Shown here: in pieces, positions 42,855 through 54,211 of the stretch
How the letters are laid out: each line of letters begins with the position of its first letter
Position numbering within the stretch: position 1 is the stretch's first letter
DNA from: Castanea sativa
Lineage: Eukaryota > Streptophyta > Magnoliopsida > Fagales > Fagaceae
DNA length: 64,000 nucleotides
Assembly (NCBI RefSeq): GCF_040712315.1
Contig: NC_134024.1
Span: forward strand, 4,487,158-4,551,157
Direction: 5' to 3'
Made by a program: the position numbers and the translations under genes
The notes under the pieces: model-generated
The model's input: the letters and a program-made list of their open reading frames with translations, nothing else
What the model was told of the DNA's origin: nothing
Databases searched by the model: none

Positions 42855-45800
42855 AGATGTGTCAATGGGCCGGCCCTTCCATTAGACCAATTAGATCATT
42901 GCCTAAGGCACCAAGTGGAAGTGGCCCCAAAATTTTGGAAAAGAAGGGCAATAGGGAAAAAAAAATAGTTTCAGATGAAACTCAAAAAATCTTATACATA
43001 CTTGTAATCAAAGAATAAAAAATCATCCTAGTAAATATTGGTACCCAAAAAATTCTCTGGTCCAAACAAAATCAATTGTCCCAAAAATAATATCATTAAC
43101 CTCTAGACAAACCAAACTTCAACTAAATAAAATACAAATCCAGTTTAAAAAATTAACCACAAAACAATCACAAATCAATTCAAAAATCTCAAATCCCTAA
43201 AATTTAATCAATTTACCATTTCTCTCTCTCTCTCTCTCTCTCTCACTCTTGCTCTCCACCTCTCTATCTCAGCTCTTGCTCTCTGCCTCCCTCATTCTTT
43301 CTCTCCACTGGTCTTACTCTTAAATCCTTTTGTTGCTGGCTCAAGCTTCCTTCGATCTGATCACATAGTACTTTTCAAGTAAAGTTTTATTCTTTCTCTG
43401 AGTTTCTCTTTCTTATTTGATTTTTTCTACTACATTCTACTGATTTCGTGTTTTTACTGTGGGTGGAGTCTTCTCTAATAAGACTTCTAGATGAGGTTGT
43501 GGGCCTACTTAAGTGCTTGAGTTTTGGTTGGGGCCGCTGGGTCTTGAAGTTTTAGTTTTAAATTCTTTTTTTTTAGAGAGTTTCAACTTATGACGTCTGC
43601 TCCTGATAATAACTCTTTATCATCAAACTAAAATGTCAATCAGTTTTTGGTGTAGGTGGAGTTGTACACTTGTACTTTTGGTTGGCTTTGGAATTTTTTT
43701 TTTAATTTAATTTTAATCTTGCATTTTTATATATATGTTTTTTTATAGGTAATATAATGGATATGTATTTATTTATGCTAGTGGCGGCTCCAGAAATTTT
43801 TTCCAGGATGTTCCTTAAGAAGCATAATTTTTCCTAGTAGTGGCACCAGGAATTTTTCCCAAATGTATTATTGTTTAGTTGTTTCATTAATTTATTTATA
43901 TGCTTTTCGAAAAATTTATTTATTTATCTTTTATAAACTATAATTTGTTATATTGTTATTTCATTAATTATAAAATTATTAATTGTTGTTTAACCTAATA
44001 TAATTTAATTTGTTTGTCTTTTAGAATGTATTGGTTAATTAAATTATTATTTATTATTTATTAGTTGTTTTTCCCCATTAATTATTGGTTAATTAATATC
44101 CCAAACAAACAAAATTAATTAGTTCAACTAATGGGGCGAGCTACCCTCCCGTTATAACATCTCCAGTTCTTTCATGTTTTTACACTAATGAAAGACACGT
44201 AGCAAGCAACAAATCCTAAGGTTAAAAAAATCACACGTCAAATACCACTTTTTTCTCTCAATTTTTTGTCTTTCTTTCTTCTTTGCATCTTTCTCCAACA
44301 TCCCCGCCCCAACGGAGCTCACCTACCTGAGCATCAAATGGGTCCAGATTGGCAAATCAGAACTTGATGGCAACGGGTTTGGGTTAAATCTGTGGGTTTC
44401 ACAACTAAGATTGGCATAGCAAAACAAGAAACCATTGCTGTTTGGATTGACACGGTGGGTTTCGTGCCTATGCCGCTATGAGCATGGAGGCTCGTTCTGG
44501 CAGAGGCGTGTGAAATTGAGGTCCTCCGGTGAGCTTGGAGAGGTGAGACATTGGATTTGATATGGATTTCTGGCCGTGAGAGCTCCGATGGGTTGTGGGT
44601 TTGGCATGAGACTTCTGAATATGCTTTGAAAGCTGTGAAAGAATTAGCCATGGAAGCTTTGAAAGCTTGCTCTCCTTCTTCAAAGCTTTGAAAGCAGCCA
44701 TGATATGCTTCTCTAATCGTTTATTCCTTAATTTTTTTAATTCATTTATCCAATTAATTGGCCTCTCTTCACATTCAAATCACAAGTAATAAAACCCAAA
44801 TCAAAGACCCAATTCATTGTTCTGTTCTCCATCAAAAGTTGTTCCCATCAAACTTTGAAGCTCTTGAAAGAGTTCTTAAGCTTCCTATATATGGGTTTGG
44901 AGTGGCCGATCATTTTGTGATATTGGAAACCATCAAAATATGATTTTGAAAGAACATTTTTCGAAACAGGTGATTGAAGCAAACCCAGAAAAAATTTATT
45001 TAAAACTAAAAAGGTTTAAAAGGGAGAGAAAATTATGTGGCTTATTTATAAGCTTAGGATTTGTTGCTTGCCACGTGTCTTTCATCGGTGTAAAAACATG
45101 AGAAAACTGGAGATACTATAACGGGAGGGGAGCCTGCCCCTCAACTAATTAGTATGGTTGTTTGATACTTGGAATATCACACTTTTACTTACCCCCCCCC
45201 GCGCCCAAAGTCAATAAATTGTGCAGCACAAAAAATATATAGGCCCTATAGCTTAAATCCAAGTCTAAAAAAGAGTGATTTATTACAAGCCTCATATTTG
45301 ATGCCCCCAATCAAAAAATTTCACAATCACAATACACATTACACTAAAAGACAATTAATATCTCACCAACACCAACACCAACACCAACACGCATCAACAC
45401 CAACGGATAAGATAAAGCCAAATTCAAAAAGTCAAAAAATAGGCAAAATATTAATAAAGTTAAAGATTCAACCATTCACATACTCACAGTTCAAAAGAAT
45501 CAAATAAAGTTAGTCTTAAAGAGTAAAGAGAGGGAAAGACTCTCATTCATTTCATAATTTTCATTTCAATGATTCAGATAAAGAGAGAGAGAGACTGAGA
45601 GAGAAAGAGAGAGAGAGTTAGTAAAATGAAATACCTTGAGGGAGCACTGGAGCAGCCGAGTAGGGAGACCTGAAGGCTGAGGCTGAGGTAGTGACGAGCG
45701 ATCTCCGATGAGGGGCGAGGGACGAGCAACGACAATGAAGGGTGAGCGAGCGACGACGATGAGCGAGCGACGTGACCGGTCTCCAATGCGACGACGAGCA

Positions 45801-46243
45801 AGCTGCAAGCGACATGATCGAACTTCGTCTATTGGCTTGAGCTTGAGGTGTTGCTCTAAGGCATTGCTCTGTCTTTAGATTTGCTTTAGTGATTTTTGAT
45901 TTAGTGATTTGAGATTTTTGATTTAGTGACTTGCTCTATAAAGGGTTTTTTTTTTTTTTTTTTTTAGAATCTGTGGGTTTGCTACCTCTGTAATCTGTTG
46001 AGATTGTCATGGGCTTGGCTCTGTTACAATTTTTTTTTTTCAATATTTTAGTTCAATTTTTTCTTTTGGGCTTTTTTTTTTGCTTGAAAGTAGAACAGAT
46101 AAATTTTTTTTTTTTTAATTTAAGGGTGTTCTTAATTTTTTTTTAAAGGGTAAACAAATAAAAAAAATTATTATTATATATAAATTTTTTTTTTCAAGTC
46201 AGGGTGTTTCTGGGAACACCCTAAGCTACACGTGGCGCTGCCA
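42855..46243. mobile_element. Nested insertions absent from the sister segment
   Basis: Sister copy C has continuous sequence where this block sits (compare 56030 and 56130). The left part (42872 to about 43550) is a GGGCCGGCCC-ended repeat related to 12840-13555. From 43779 another repeat begins with AGTGGCGGCTCCAGAA and seems to end near 46243 with its approximate inverse GGCGCTGCCACTG, an hAT-like terminal motif. Its target duplication was not found. A Mutator-like element is inserted inside it. 45560-45835 is Arg/Ser-rich low-complexity DNA, with (GA)n at 45583-45617. No gene is supported. Confidence 0.45.
44133..45140. mobile_element. Mutator-like non-autonomous element (1008 bp)
   Basis: The terminus GGGGCGAGCTACCCTCCCGT pairs with the reverse of the right end (GGGGCAGGCTCCCCTCCCGT). 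Similarity continues for about 95 bp (ATCTCCAGTT, CATGTTTTTACAC, GAAAGACACGT, GCAAGCAACAAATCCTAAG). A perfect 9-bp target duplication, TCAACTAAT, flanks it (44124-44132 and 45141-45149). The interior has open frames on the minus strand (44334-44701) with no recognised domain, possibly a captured fragment. Confidence 0.85.
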
Positions 46244-47157
46244 CTGACTACTAAGTCTTCCTCCACAAAGAAACAAAAGAGGTGTTTCCAAATTCCTACA
46301 ATATTGTTCTTGACCTAACTTGGTTATTGTGTTTGGCTAATTGTCACTCTCAATAGTGCAAGCCGTGGACTCAGAGAGCTAGGTCCTTGGATAGTCTAAC
46401 GTATAATGGAAGTGAACTTGGCTTTCATTTTTTGCGTTTAATTCTGCTCAACTACACATGAAATCCTTCTCTCTGTTTTTTTTTTAAGTATACAGGAAAT
46501 ATAATCTGTTGAAGGAGGTTTTGGCATGGTTTAGAAACCCGAACCAGACCGTACGGTTTGACTGGAAAACCCTCGAACCTCTGAGTTTTGCGGTTTTTTT
46601 AGCTTCAAGAACCGCTCTACGGAAAAAAGCAGGAACCCGTGCGAACCGTGGTCGGACCGTATGGTTTTGAGAACCGTGACCGGTTTTTGAGGTTCGACAG
46701 TTTCTTTTTGTTTCAGCTTTGCTGGTGAAGTTTCGCCAATACACTGGTATGGATGTTATGATTAGAACTAGAAGAAATGAAAAAACACGAAGAAGAACAA
46801 AGATCGGAAGGATATCTGATAATTTTAGATCTTGAACAAAGGGATTTGTAAGGAAAAAAAAAAAACCAGAGAAGAAGAAGATAAGTTCCTCAAAAAAAAA
46901 AAAAAAAAGAGAAGAAGAACAACAACAAAACGAAGCAGGGTCAGCGCCAAAACAAACTCCACACTTGCTCAGCAAATAAACAGTAAACACAAACTACATC
47001 AGATCAAATGAAAAAAAAAAAAAAACACACACACACACACACACAAATTACAGTAACACGCATCTTCGTCTTCTGCTAACACAGTCGCCGATCATGCCCT
47101 TGTCTTCTGCTGCTGCTGCTTCTTCTTCTCTTTCTTTTTTCCGTTGAATATGCTCTG
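46244..47157. other. Segment B DNA followed by a repeat-rich insertion
   Basis: 46260-46490 matches 56180-56640 of copy C (TTTCCAAATTCC, GACCTAACTTGG, TTGGCTAATTGTCACTCTCAATA). From about 46520 the match stops and an ACCG/CGGTT-rich repeat follows. Open frames here are crossed by poly-A and poly-T tracts. An (AC)n run lies at 47024-47044. Confidence 0.5.
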
Positions 47158-47160
47158 TAA

Positions 47161-48125
47161 GAGCAACCACATCAGCTCATTCATTTTACACATCCATTTT
47201 TACACTAAAAACCTACTTTTTCTATTTTATACATTTACTTTTACAAAATACCCACATCAATTCATCTATTTTACACATTTTCTTTAATTTTTTATTATTT
47301 CCCTCAACCATCCCCCCTTTAATATGCGCTCTCTCTCTCTCTCTCTCCCCCCCCCCATTATTTCTGAATAAACACTCTCTCTCTATACCCATCTATCTAC
47401 ACTCTACCCATCTCTACCCATTTTCAAATCAATTCTCTCGATCAACTACCTCACCACTTTGGCCTTGCTCCTAGGCCGCGCCATGGGCGGTGTAGCCCAT
47501 CCATGCTAGTGCGAGAGATGGCCCAAGCTCCAATCAAGCTCCAATCCAGTCAAGACCGACTAGCATGAGCTCCGATCCAGTCAAGACCGACAAGCCCAAG
47601 CTCTGATCCAGTCAAGACTGACGAGCACAACCTCCAATCCAGTCAAGATTGACAAGCACGACCTCCGATCCAGTCAAGCAAGACCCACGAGCACGGCCCA
47701 CGAGCTCAGATCTCCCTAACTCCGATCAGGCAAGACCCACGAGCTTTGATCTGTGTATCTGTGTTTTTTTTTCTTTTTTTGAGCTAGTGTATCTCTATGT
47801 TGAGCAAGCACCGATTTGTGTTTTTTGAGCAAGTGTATTTCTGTGTGCATTCGAGGAAAGAGAAGAAGATGAGGAGAGCAGTTATTGAGTTTGTTGAGCA
47901 CAGAGAAGAGAGAGAAAAAAAGGAGCGAACGAGAAATTAATAAAATAATAAATGAGGAGCTACAGTAGCCGTGTTTATTTACACAGTTACTGTAGCTCGT
48001 GACTGGATTTGCACAATTTTACAAAGTTTTGCACCCACTAATGTGGGAGTTTTTTGGACCAAAATGTGTAAAATGAAGGAGATTTTGGATTATAGATGAG
48101 TATCCACTAACTGATGTGGATGCTC
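47161..48125. mobile_element. PIF/Harbinger-like non-autonomous element (965 bp)
   Basis: Left end GAGCAACCACATCAGCTCAT, right end in reverse GAGCATCCACATCAGTTAGT, with TAA duplicated at 47158-47160 and 48126-48128. The interior has AAGCTCCGATCCAGTCAAGA-type repeats (47545-47690). The terminus is related to the 11073-12180 element (GAGCATCCACA), so both probably used the same transposase source. Confidence 0.7.
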
Positions 48126-48128
48126 TAA

Positions 48129-49932
48129 GTTCTTTTTTTTGGATTACCTGTGTTTCTCTTTCTTTCTTTAGAGTTTTTGTTACTTTTTAGTCTTTTTTAC
48201 TCATTGTGAATTCCTAAGTCCCTGTCTCCCTGTCCCTCACGTGGCTAGCTTGGAAATGATGAAAGGTTCAAATTTTTTAATAAAAGCTAACAAATTTCAG
48301 CCGTTAGATTTAGATATTTAGATATTTTTTTCAGCCACCTAACGTGATGTAACATTCATTTGATAGGTGCATTAAATATTTTAAATATTTTTAGGAGTAA
48401 AGTAGTATCATAATATTTTATAGAATTTTTTGCTATAATTTGACGCATAGCAAAATGTAAGCAATGAAAAAAAAATTATGGGTTTACATCTTTACCACTC
48501 ACATCTTGTTACGTGACAAATTATGACAAAATTTATATAAAATGTTATGATACTATTATTGCTCTAATATTATTATTATTATTACAAATTTAACTAATCA
48601 ATATATAAATAAATAAATAGATATTATAGTTAAATTTGCTTAGGATTTGATATTTTTTATTTGTCTGGTAAAAATTATGATATGAAAATATTAATTTGAA
48701 ATATATATATTTATATTTAATTGGATTATTTTAGTTAAATTTTCTATTTACACTAATTTAATATATTTATTTATATTTAAATAATTATTAAATTAATTAT
48801 GACGTCATCACGGTTCAACCTCGGTCTGACCTTAAAAACCTTGAACCTCTTTCTTTTATGGTTCATTGAACGGTCCAGGTCTGAAAACCATGAGTTTTGG
48901 TTCTGGCTCAATGAAGAAGAAACAGAGTCAAAATGCACCGTCTCATTAAGTCAAGGAACGCACCATTTCATTAATACTCCATGAACAAAACGCATCGTTT
49001 AGAGTCAGTAGCTGAGTGTTATTGAATCCGTGACAAAACGATGTCGTGTTGTTGAGTTCAAATGACAGTTAGGGATGGCGCGAAAAACAGTTACAAGTAT
49101 AAGTTGGGATTGATAATTATTTTGTTATAGTCATAATCTCTACACTATAAATAGGGTGCAAGTACTCAGATGTGTTATTAAGCAAGATAATCATTCTTTA
49201 ATACAAAGAATTTTCTCTCAACTTTCTCTTCGCTTTCTCTCTTTTTCTCTCTCTTTCTCTCTTGCACTGTCTCACACTGTTTCTCTATAATCTCTGCTAT
49301 TCATTCTACTTCAGTTCTTGATCTTGCTTCTCTAAGGAAATCTTCAGTATTAAGAATTTCTTCATATTCAACCTAAGTCATGGAAAAAAAAACAACATTA
49401 GCCTCTTTTTTTTGGTAACAAGAACTGCAACATTGCACTTACACAGTCTAAAAAGCCAGTAGGAAATTCTTTAGCTGTGTATCACCAAAGGACAACTTCA
49501 AAACCTAGAAGGATTGTCAACCTCACCAACAAGAGGCTTTGGAGACTCCAGGTCTAAGAGTCGCACAAGTTTATATACTTCAAACAAGAGGTTGTTCAGT
49601 TTTTGGTCAATTTTGATAAACCACATTCTTGGACCACTTCATTTAGTGTGTGTTTGGATGAACCTATTTTGATTGATTTATTTTGTTTAATTTTTTTTTC
49701 CTTTTCTTTTGGGAAAAAGTTAGAAATTAGAAAAAAAAAAAAAAAAAAAAGAATTAAATCTAAAAAAGGTGAGATTAAAAAAAAAATAAAGTGAGACTTG
49801 TATGTATGTCGTTTAAGACAAGTCCAAGTTAGGACGAGTTCTCTCCTGGGACAAGATCAACACCATTTGATCATTTGCCCAAAACCATTAAAGAGTGAAT
49901 GAGACTTTGACTTCTATGATGCCTACTTGAAC
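48129..49932. other. Intergenic DNA ending with segment B
   Basis: AT-rich to 48780, then CGGTT/CCGGTC-rich (48810-48920). 49100-49330 has a TATA-like CTATAAATAG followed by a CTCTTTCTCT-rich tract that looks LTR-like, but its ends were not found. 49410-49680 matches 56690-56970 of copy C (TTGTCAACCTCACCAA.AAGAGG, TTTTGGTCAATTTTGATAAA, CACTTCATTTAGTGTGTGTTT) and forms the end of segment B. No gene. Confidence 0.5.
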
Positions 49933-50400
49933 TGTTATGATCCTAGTGTATCACATGAATTAAGTATAAACTTAACCAAGTGTTTATAAGCTCTTGGGCA
50001 TCCTCCCTTTGCAAACTAGTTTTCAAGAATGAGTTCTACCCATGGGTTCCTAACATTTGGTATTAGAGTCAACCGCCACGTCTAGTAATCAGACATAGCT
50101 CATTGAGTATGAGATCAAATGAGTTGCAGCTTTCTGGTCGGATCCCGGAAGGGGTGGCGTAGAGGCTAGATTAAAATAACTGGTAGGGGTTTGGAACTAC
50201 CTAAAGAGAAAGGGTTATCATCAGGTCAATGTCACTAGAGTGAGCCATCATGGACGTCGGCTGTGAAGCGTGGTGGTATGTTATGATCCTAGTGTCTCAC
50301 ATGAATTAAGTATAAGCTTAACCATGTATTTATAAGCTCTTAGGTACCCTCCCTTACAAGCTGATTTTCAACGGTGAGTTCTACTCATGAGTTTCAAACA
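49933..50400 (+). mobile_element. TRIM: miniature LTR retrotransposon (468 bp)
   Basis: Two direct repeats, 49933-50055 (123 bp) and 50279-50400 (122 bp), both start TGTTATGATCCTAGTGT. The first ends TTCCTAACA and the second TTTCAAACA. After the first, TTTGGTATTAGAGTC resembles the tRNA-Met primer site with two changes. A purine-rich GAAGCGTGGTGG precedes the second repeat. A perfect 5-bp target duplication TGAAC flanks it (49928-49932 and 50401-50405). The internal 223 bp are non-coding, so it depends on enzymes from other elements. Confidence 0.85.
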
Positions 50401-50629
50401 TGAACATAGTTTAAAATGATGATATCCTTTATATCCATATGAGAAATGAATTAGATTTTGAATGAGTGTATATATAAGTTTGCTATTGGGTTGGTCCCCA
50501 AGGGGCAAACCACTTTAATGGAAATAAAAGGACCTGCATAATAGTCCTTACACCACACGTATTTGCACAGCTCTCACCAAGTCAAGACAAGTTAGATTGG
50601 GTTTTGCCATTGCACCTATTATGAACTAG

Positions 50630-51134
50630 TGCAAGTGTGTTTATAAATAGGAGTCCTTCACTCCATTTAATTAGGTCAGTTTTTTGTATTCATACATTGA
50701 GTCATTCAGAGAGAGAACAAGACACATTTTTTTCTATTGTGCATGGAGATTATAGTACTCATTTTGCGTGCTATTAATCATTGTATTTTGAGAGACAGAC
50801 ATCTATAAGTCTCAAAACACCACTAAAGAAATAATACAATAGGCGAAATCTATTTTAAGGAGATAGTGTTAAACACTAGCCTTGATCAAATATGTAGTTA
50901 TCATTCTACATTCATCCTTTTAATGTATGGATTGGCTCGAATCCATCTAGTATTCACTTATCATTTTTATTTAATTTGTGTGTTTTTATTTTGTGTGTAC
51001 GAAATGTAGTGGAATCGCATGTTTGTTCGCTATTGCACTTTTTTTTTTTTTTTAAATTAATGCAAGTGTGTTTATAAATAGGAGTCCCTCATTCTATTTA
51101 AGTCATATTAATTGTTGCATTCATGCATTGACTC

Positions 51135-51210
<76 letters not shown>

Positions 51211-51390
51211 TTGTTCATTGTGCACAGAGATTGTAATGCTTCTTCTATGTATTGTTAATTATTATATCTTGCAACCAGGAGTCTCAAAGCACCACTAAAG
51301 AAATAGTGTGAGGGAGAAATTTATCTAAAGAAAGTAATGTCAAACACTAGTCTTGATTAGATATGCATTTATCATTTTGCATTCATTCGG
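50630..51390 (+). repeat. Direct duplication of about 430 bp containing (GA)n
   Basis: 50631-50925 and 51059-51390 share GCAAGTGTGTTTATAAATAG, GAGTCC, TTGAGAG/TTGAGAGAGAG, GTGCA..GAGATT, CACCACTAAAGAAATA and AAACACTAG.CTTGAT in order. The second copy has an expanded (GA)n tract (51138-51207). A TATAAATAG in each suggests LTR fragments. Confidence 0.65.
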
Positions 51391-51621
51391 TCTGTAAATG
51401 TATTCAATTGTTTGTAATTATTTATGCATTCAACAAGTTTGATTTGCTTGTTTTTCCTGTTCATTGAATAACAAGAGTAAATTTTATGTGCAATATTTTC
51501 AATATTTATAACTTTAAGGAGTTAAGTGTTACATTTAAAACTTCATAGTGGTTAAACAGATGATAGAAACTCATCCTTCATTTTAATGGATAATTACACA
51601 TTAAAAAAAAGGATAAAGTTT

Positions 51622-52997
51622 TGTTAGGATGTGTTCCCTTAAATCCTATTGTATGATGCTAAGTATGTTATTATGTATAACATTATGTATGACTTAATGT
51701 TGTGTTTAATAAAGTTGTTTTGCTATTATCTAAAATAATGGTAGTATGAATATTGAGACATTATCATATAGTCCATGAGATGCATAGTATGTGATTTATG
51801 TGAAAAGCCACAGAAGATATAAATCACAAGTCTAGTTCTTTGTAAACTCAGAATTTTAGTTCGTAGTCGGTGATGAAATTAAGCATTTCATCTGCGAAGA
51901 CTATAACATATTAACTAAGATAATTTGTCCTGATTATGGAAATGAAGATTTCTAGTTGATATGTTTTAAGAGTTAAAACATATTGAACTGAACCGGTGTG
52001 AGATTTATTATTCTCCTAACGACTGTCAAATGAATAATGAATTCACGACTTATATTTACATGAACTCTTAATTTTAAGAGAATAATGGACCTAGGTGTAG
52101 GTTACTTTGATATATCAGGAGTGAGGTCTAAAGAAACGATCAAAACCTCAGTATGTTGGACAACCACATTTAGTGTTGATGGAACATATATTCTCAAGAT
52201 GGAATTCATAGTCTCATAACGGAGATACAAAATATTCCATTGAAATAAGTTTAATGGGTTTGTTATTCAAAATGTTAGGCCTAACTACTTTAGTAAATAG
52301 TTACTAAATTATATATTTATGAAATTGGATTTCATAAATATATGATGAATAACTTAAAGGATTAAACCGGGTACTCAAGGATAAGATGTAGTAATTTACA
52401 AAGTAGCAGTCTACATTCATGACTTTGTGTTACTACGAATATTTTATGAAGGGGTTGCATGTATAATAAAGTCTTGGGATATAATTCATAGATAAGGCCT
52501 AGAGTGCAACTATATTTATATAGTGGTATTAAATATAGTTAATAGTAATTTTGGACTTGTCAAGAGTTAACAAAAAAGCCCAAGGCCTATTGGAGCTAGT
52601 GTCTTATTGGTCCCTTTTGGTCCCACTCCAAGCCACACACTTAAGCCTAATTAGAAATGCTCAAAAGGCCAATCTAATTAGATAATCAGTTAGACACAAA
52701 GGGAAAAACATACAGAATTTTCTGTAGAGAATTTTGTAAGAACACTATTGCGAAGTGGTGTAAGAAGAGTTAGACATTCCTTGACCTTCTCCCTTTGGAA
52801 CTGATTGAGAGACCACACATCTTGGGCGTTAGTGGAATTGGAGTGAAGATTGAAAGTATTTCCAAGAGATTTTGATCTTCAGATTTTGAAATTCACCACT
52901 CCAAGATATACTCTCTTGTTCTTAAACTCTTAAACTTATATAGTACATGTTAACTTTTATGAATGACGTAGATCCGTTTATTTTTCCACTGCGCACA
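51622..52997 (+). mobile_element. Probable solo LTR (about 1.37 kb)
   Basis: It starts TGTTAGGATGTGTTCCC and seems to end near TTTTCCACTGCGCACA. It interrupts segment C: 51500-51600 matches 29840-29910, and the continuation of that match resumes only at about 53525. No target duplication was identified and the end is approximate. No internal coding sequence. Confidence 0.5.
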
Positions 52998-53089
52998 AGC
53001 ATTTTTCTATTAAGTTTAGCTACAAAATTGGTTGTAGCCTAAAACTACAATTTTACCCAATAAAATAAACATTGCTATATTTTTGAAAA

Positions 53090-53395
53090 TCTAACTGTTA
53101 ATTTGCATGTTCTTTACGCTCTTAATACACATGTCAAATTTTGTATCAATCAGATATTATCTATTATGTGATCTATAAGCTTATATTTTATGTATAATTT
53201 TAAACTACAAAAACTTGCAATTTAAACAATCTATTGATGACATGACTATTGATTTTTATTTTTTAGAAATTTTGCAAGCATGAAGGATATAAGAAGAAGA
53301 TGTAATTCAATGATGGATTTGCCAAAATTCACCTTTAATAAAAAGATATTAAGTAAGGTTGTAACCTAAGAGTACAACCAATTTTGTAGCTAAAT
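53090..53395 (+). repeat. Dispersed repeat, second copy of 9830-10250
   Basis: Shares long ordered blocks with the earlier copy (TTAATACACATGTCAAA, TGATCTATAAGC.TATATTTTA, TTTTGCAAGCATGAA, AATAAAAAGATATTA). No known family was recognised. Confidence 0.65.
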
Positions 53396-54211
53396 GTTAT
53401 ACTCAAAACCATAGGAAGTTTTCGTGTTTTACAAAATAAAATCACATGGAATTTTGTGTATTTTTCCCAAAAATATATGGGATGGCCCGGCCCTCATGTC
53501 CCTTGTCCACTTGAATCAACTCTTCCTTATTTGTGCAACACAACCATCCCCCTCCCCCACAACCCTTCCCTTCTCAGTTCTCACCTCTCTTTTTCCTATG
53601 GGTTGGTCTCTTAATCGTAAAGATTTAGAAGACATTCAATTGACCAAAAAGTACTTTAGGATGAAAATATACAATACACCTCCATTTTGTTCTCATAATA
53701 AACATGATTATATGATAAGACTTTGGGTAATTTATAATTTTTGGTGAAAAAATTAGAACTCATTATTCCATTAGTATGCATTGCTAAAAAAATATTTTGA
53801 GAGCCCGTGAAGGAGATTTATATGTGACCTCGCTTAACTCTAAGAAAGCCATGGTTGATGGTACAAACTAATTACAAAAATTAAAATCTTGACCATAAAT
53901 CCAGGGCAACATCTTTGAAACAACGTTACAATGATATCATTAAAACCATAAATCTTTGTTCCTTTTTAAATCAATAATCGATAGCCCATATTTATCAAGG
54001 AGGTAGATGTTCTCTTTTTTATTTAATACTTTCTAATAACAAAGGTTTGTAGCTTATTCAATCACCAACAAATAGTGCAGACAGAATTATTATTCCTTTA
54101 CTGCTTTTATTCATGTGCTACATATCTCAGACTTTATGATACGGTGCTGAATTATACAGACTGGGATGACAAAGAAAGTACTCAAGTTCGAGTACCCGGG
54201 CCTGCAAAGCT
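53396..54211. other. Segmental duplicate C, 3' of peptide gene C
   Basis: Matches the flanks of the Tat insertion in segment B, here without the insertion (TTTAGGATGAAAATATACAATAC at about 53653-53675 is the empty site, given in two pieces TTTAGGATGAAAA and TATACAATAC). No gene is supported; the short ORF 53424-53747 crosses the repeat. Confidence 0.5.

Noticed and set aside
45566..45815. Three overlapping minus-strand ORFs rich in Arg/Ser/Leu
   Set aside because: Low-complexity CGACGA/GAGCGA sequence inside nested repeats; all frames open together.
43779..46243. Full hAT element with 8-bp target duplication
   Set aside because: The termini look hAT-like but the flanks (TTTATGCT and ACTACTAA) do not match, so only a general nested-insertion call is made.
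46484..46990. Minus-strand ORF of 168 codons
   Set aside because: Crosses poly-A/T tracts giving poly-Phe/Ser and Leu-rich runs, in a repeat insertion absent from segment C; no domain.
53424..53747. ORF of 107 codons
   Set aside because: Lies in duplicated non-coding sequence and is not open in segments B or D.
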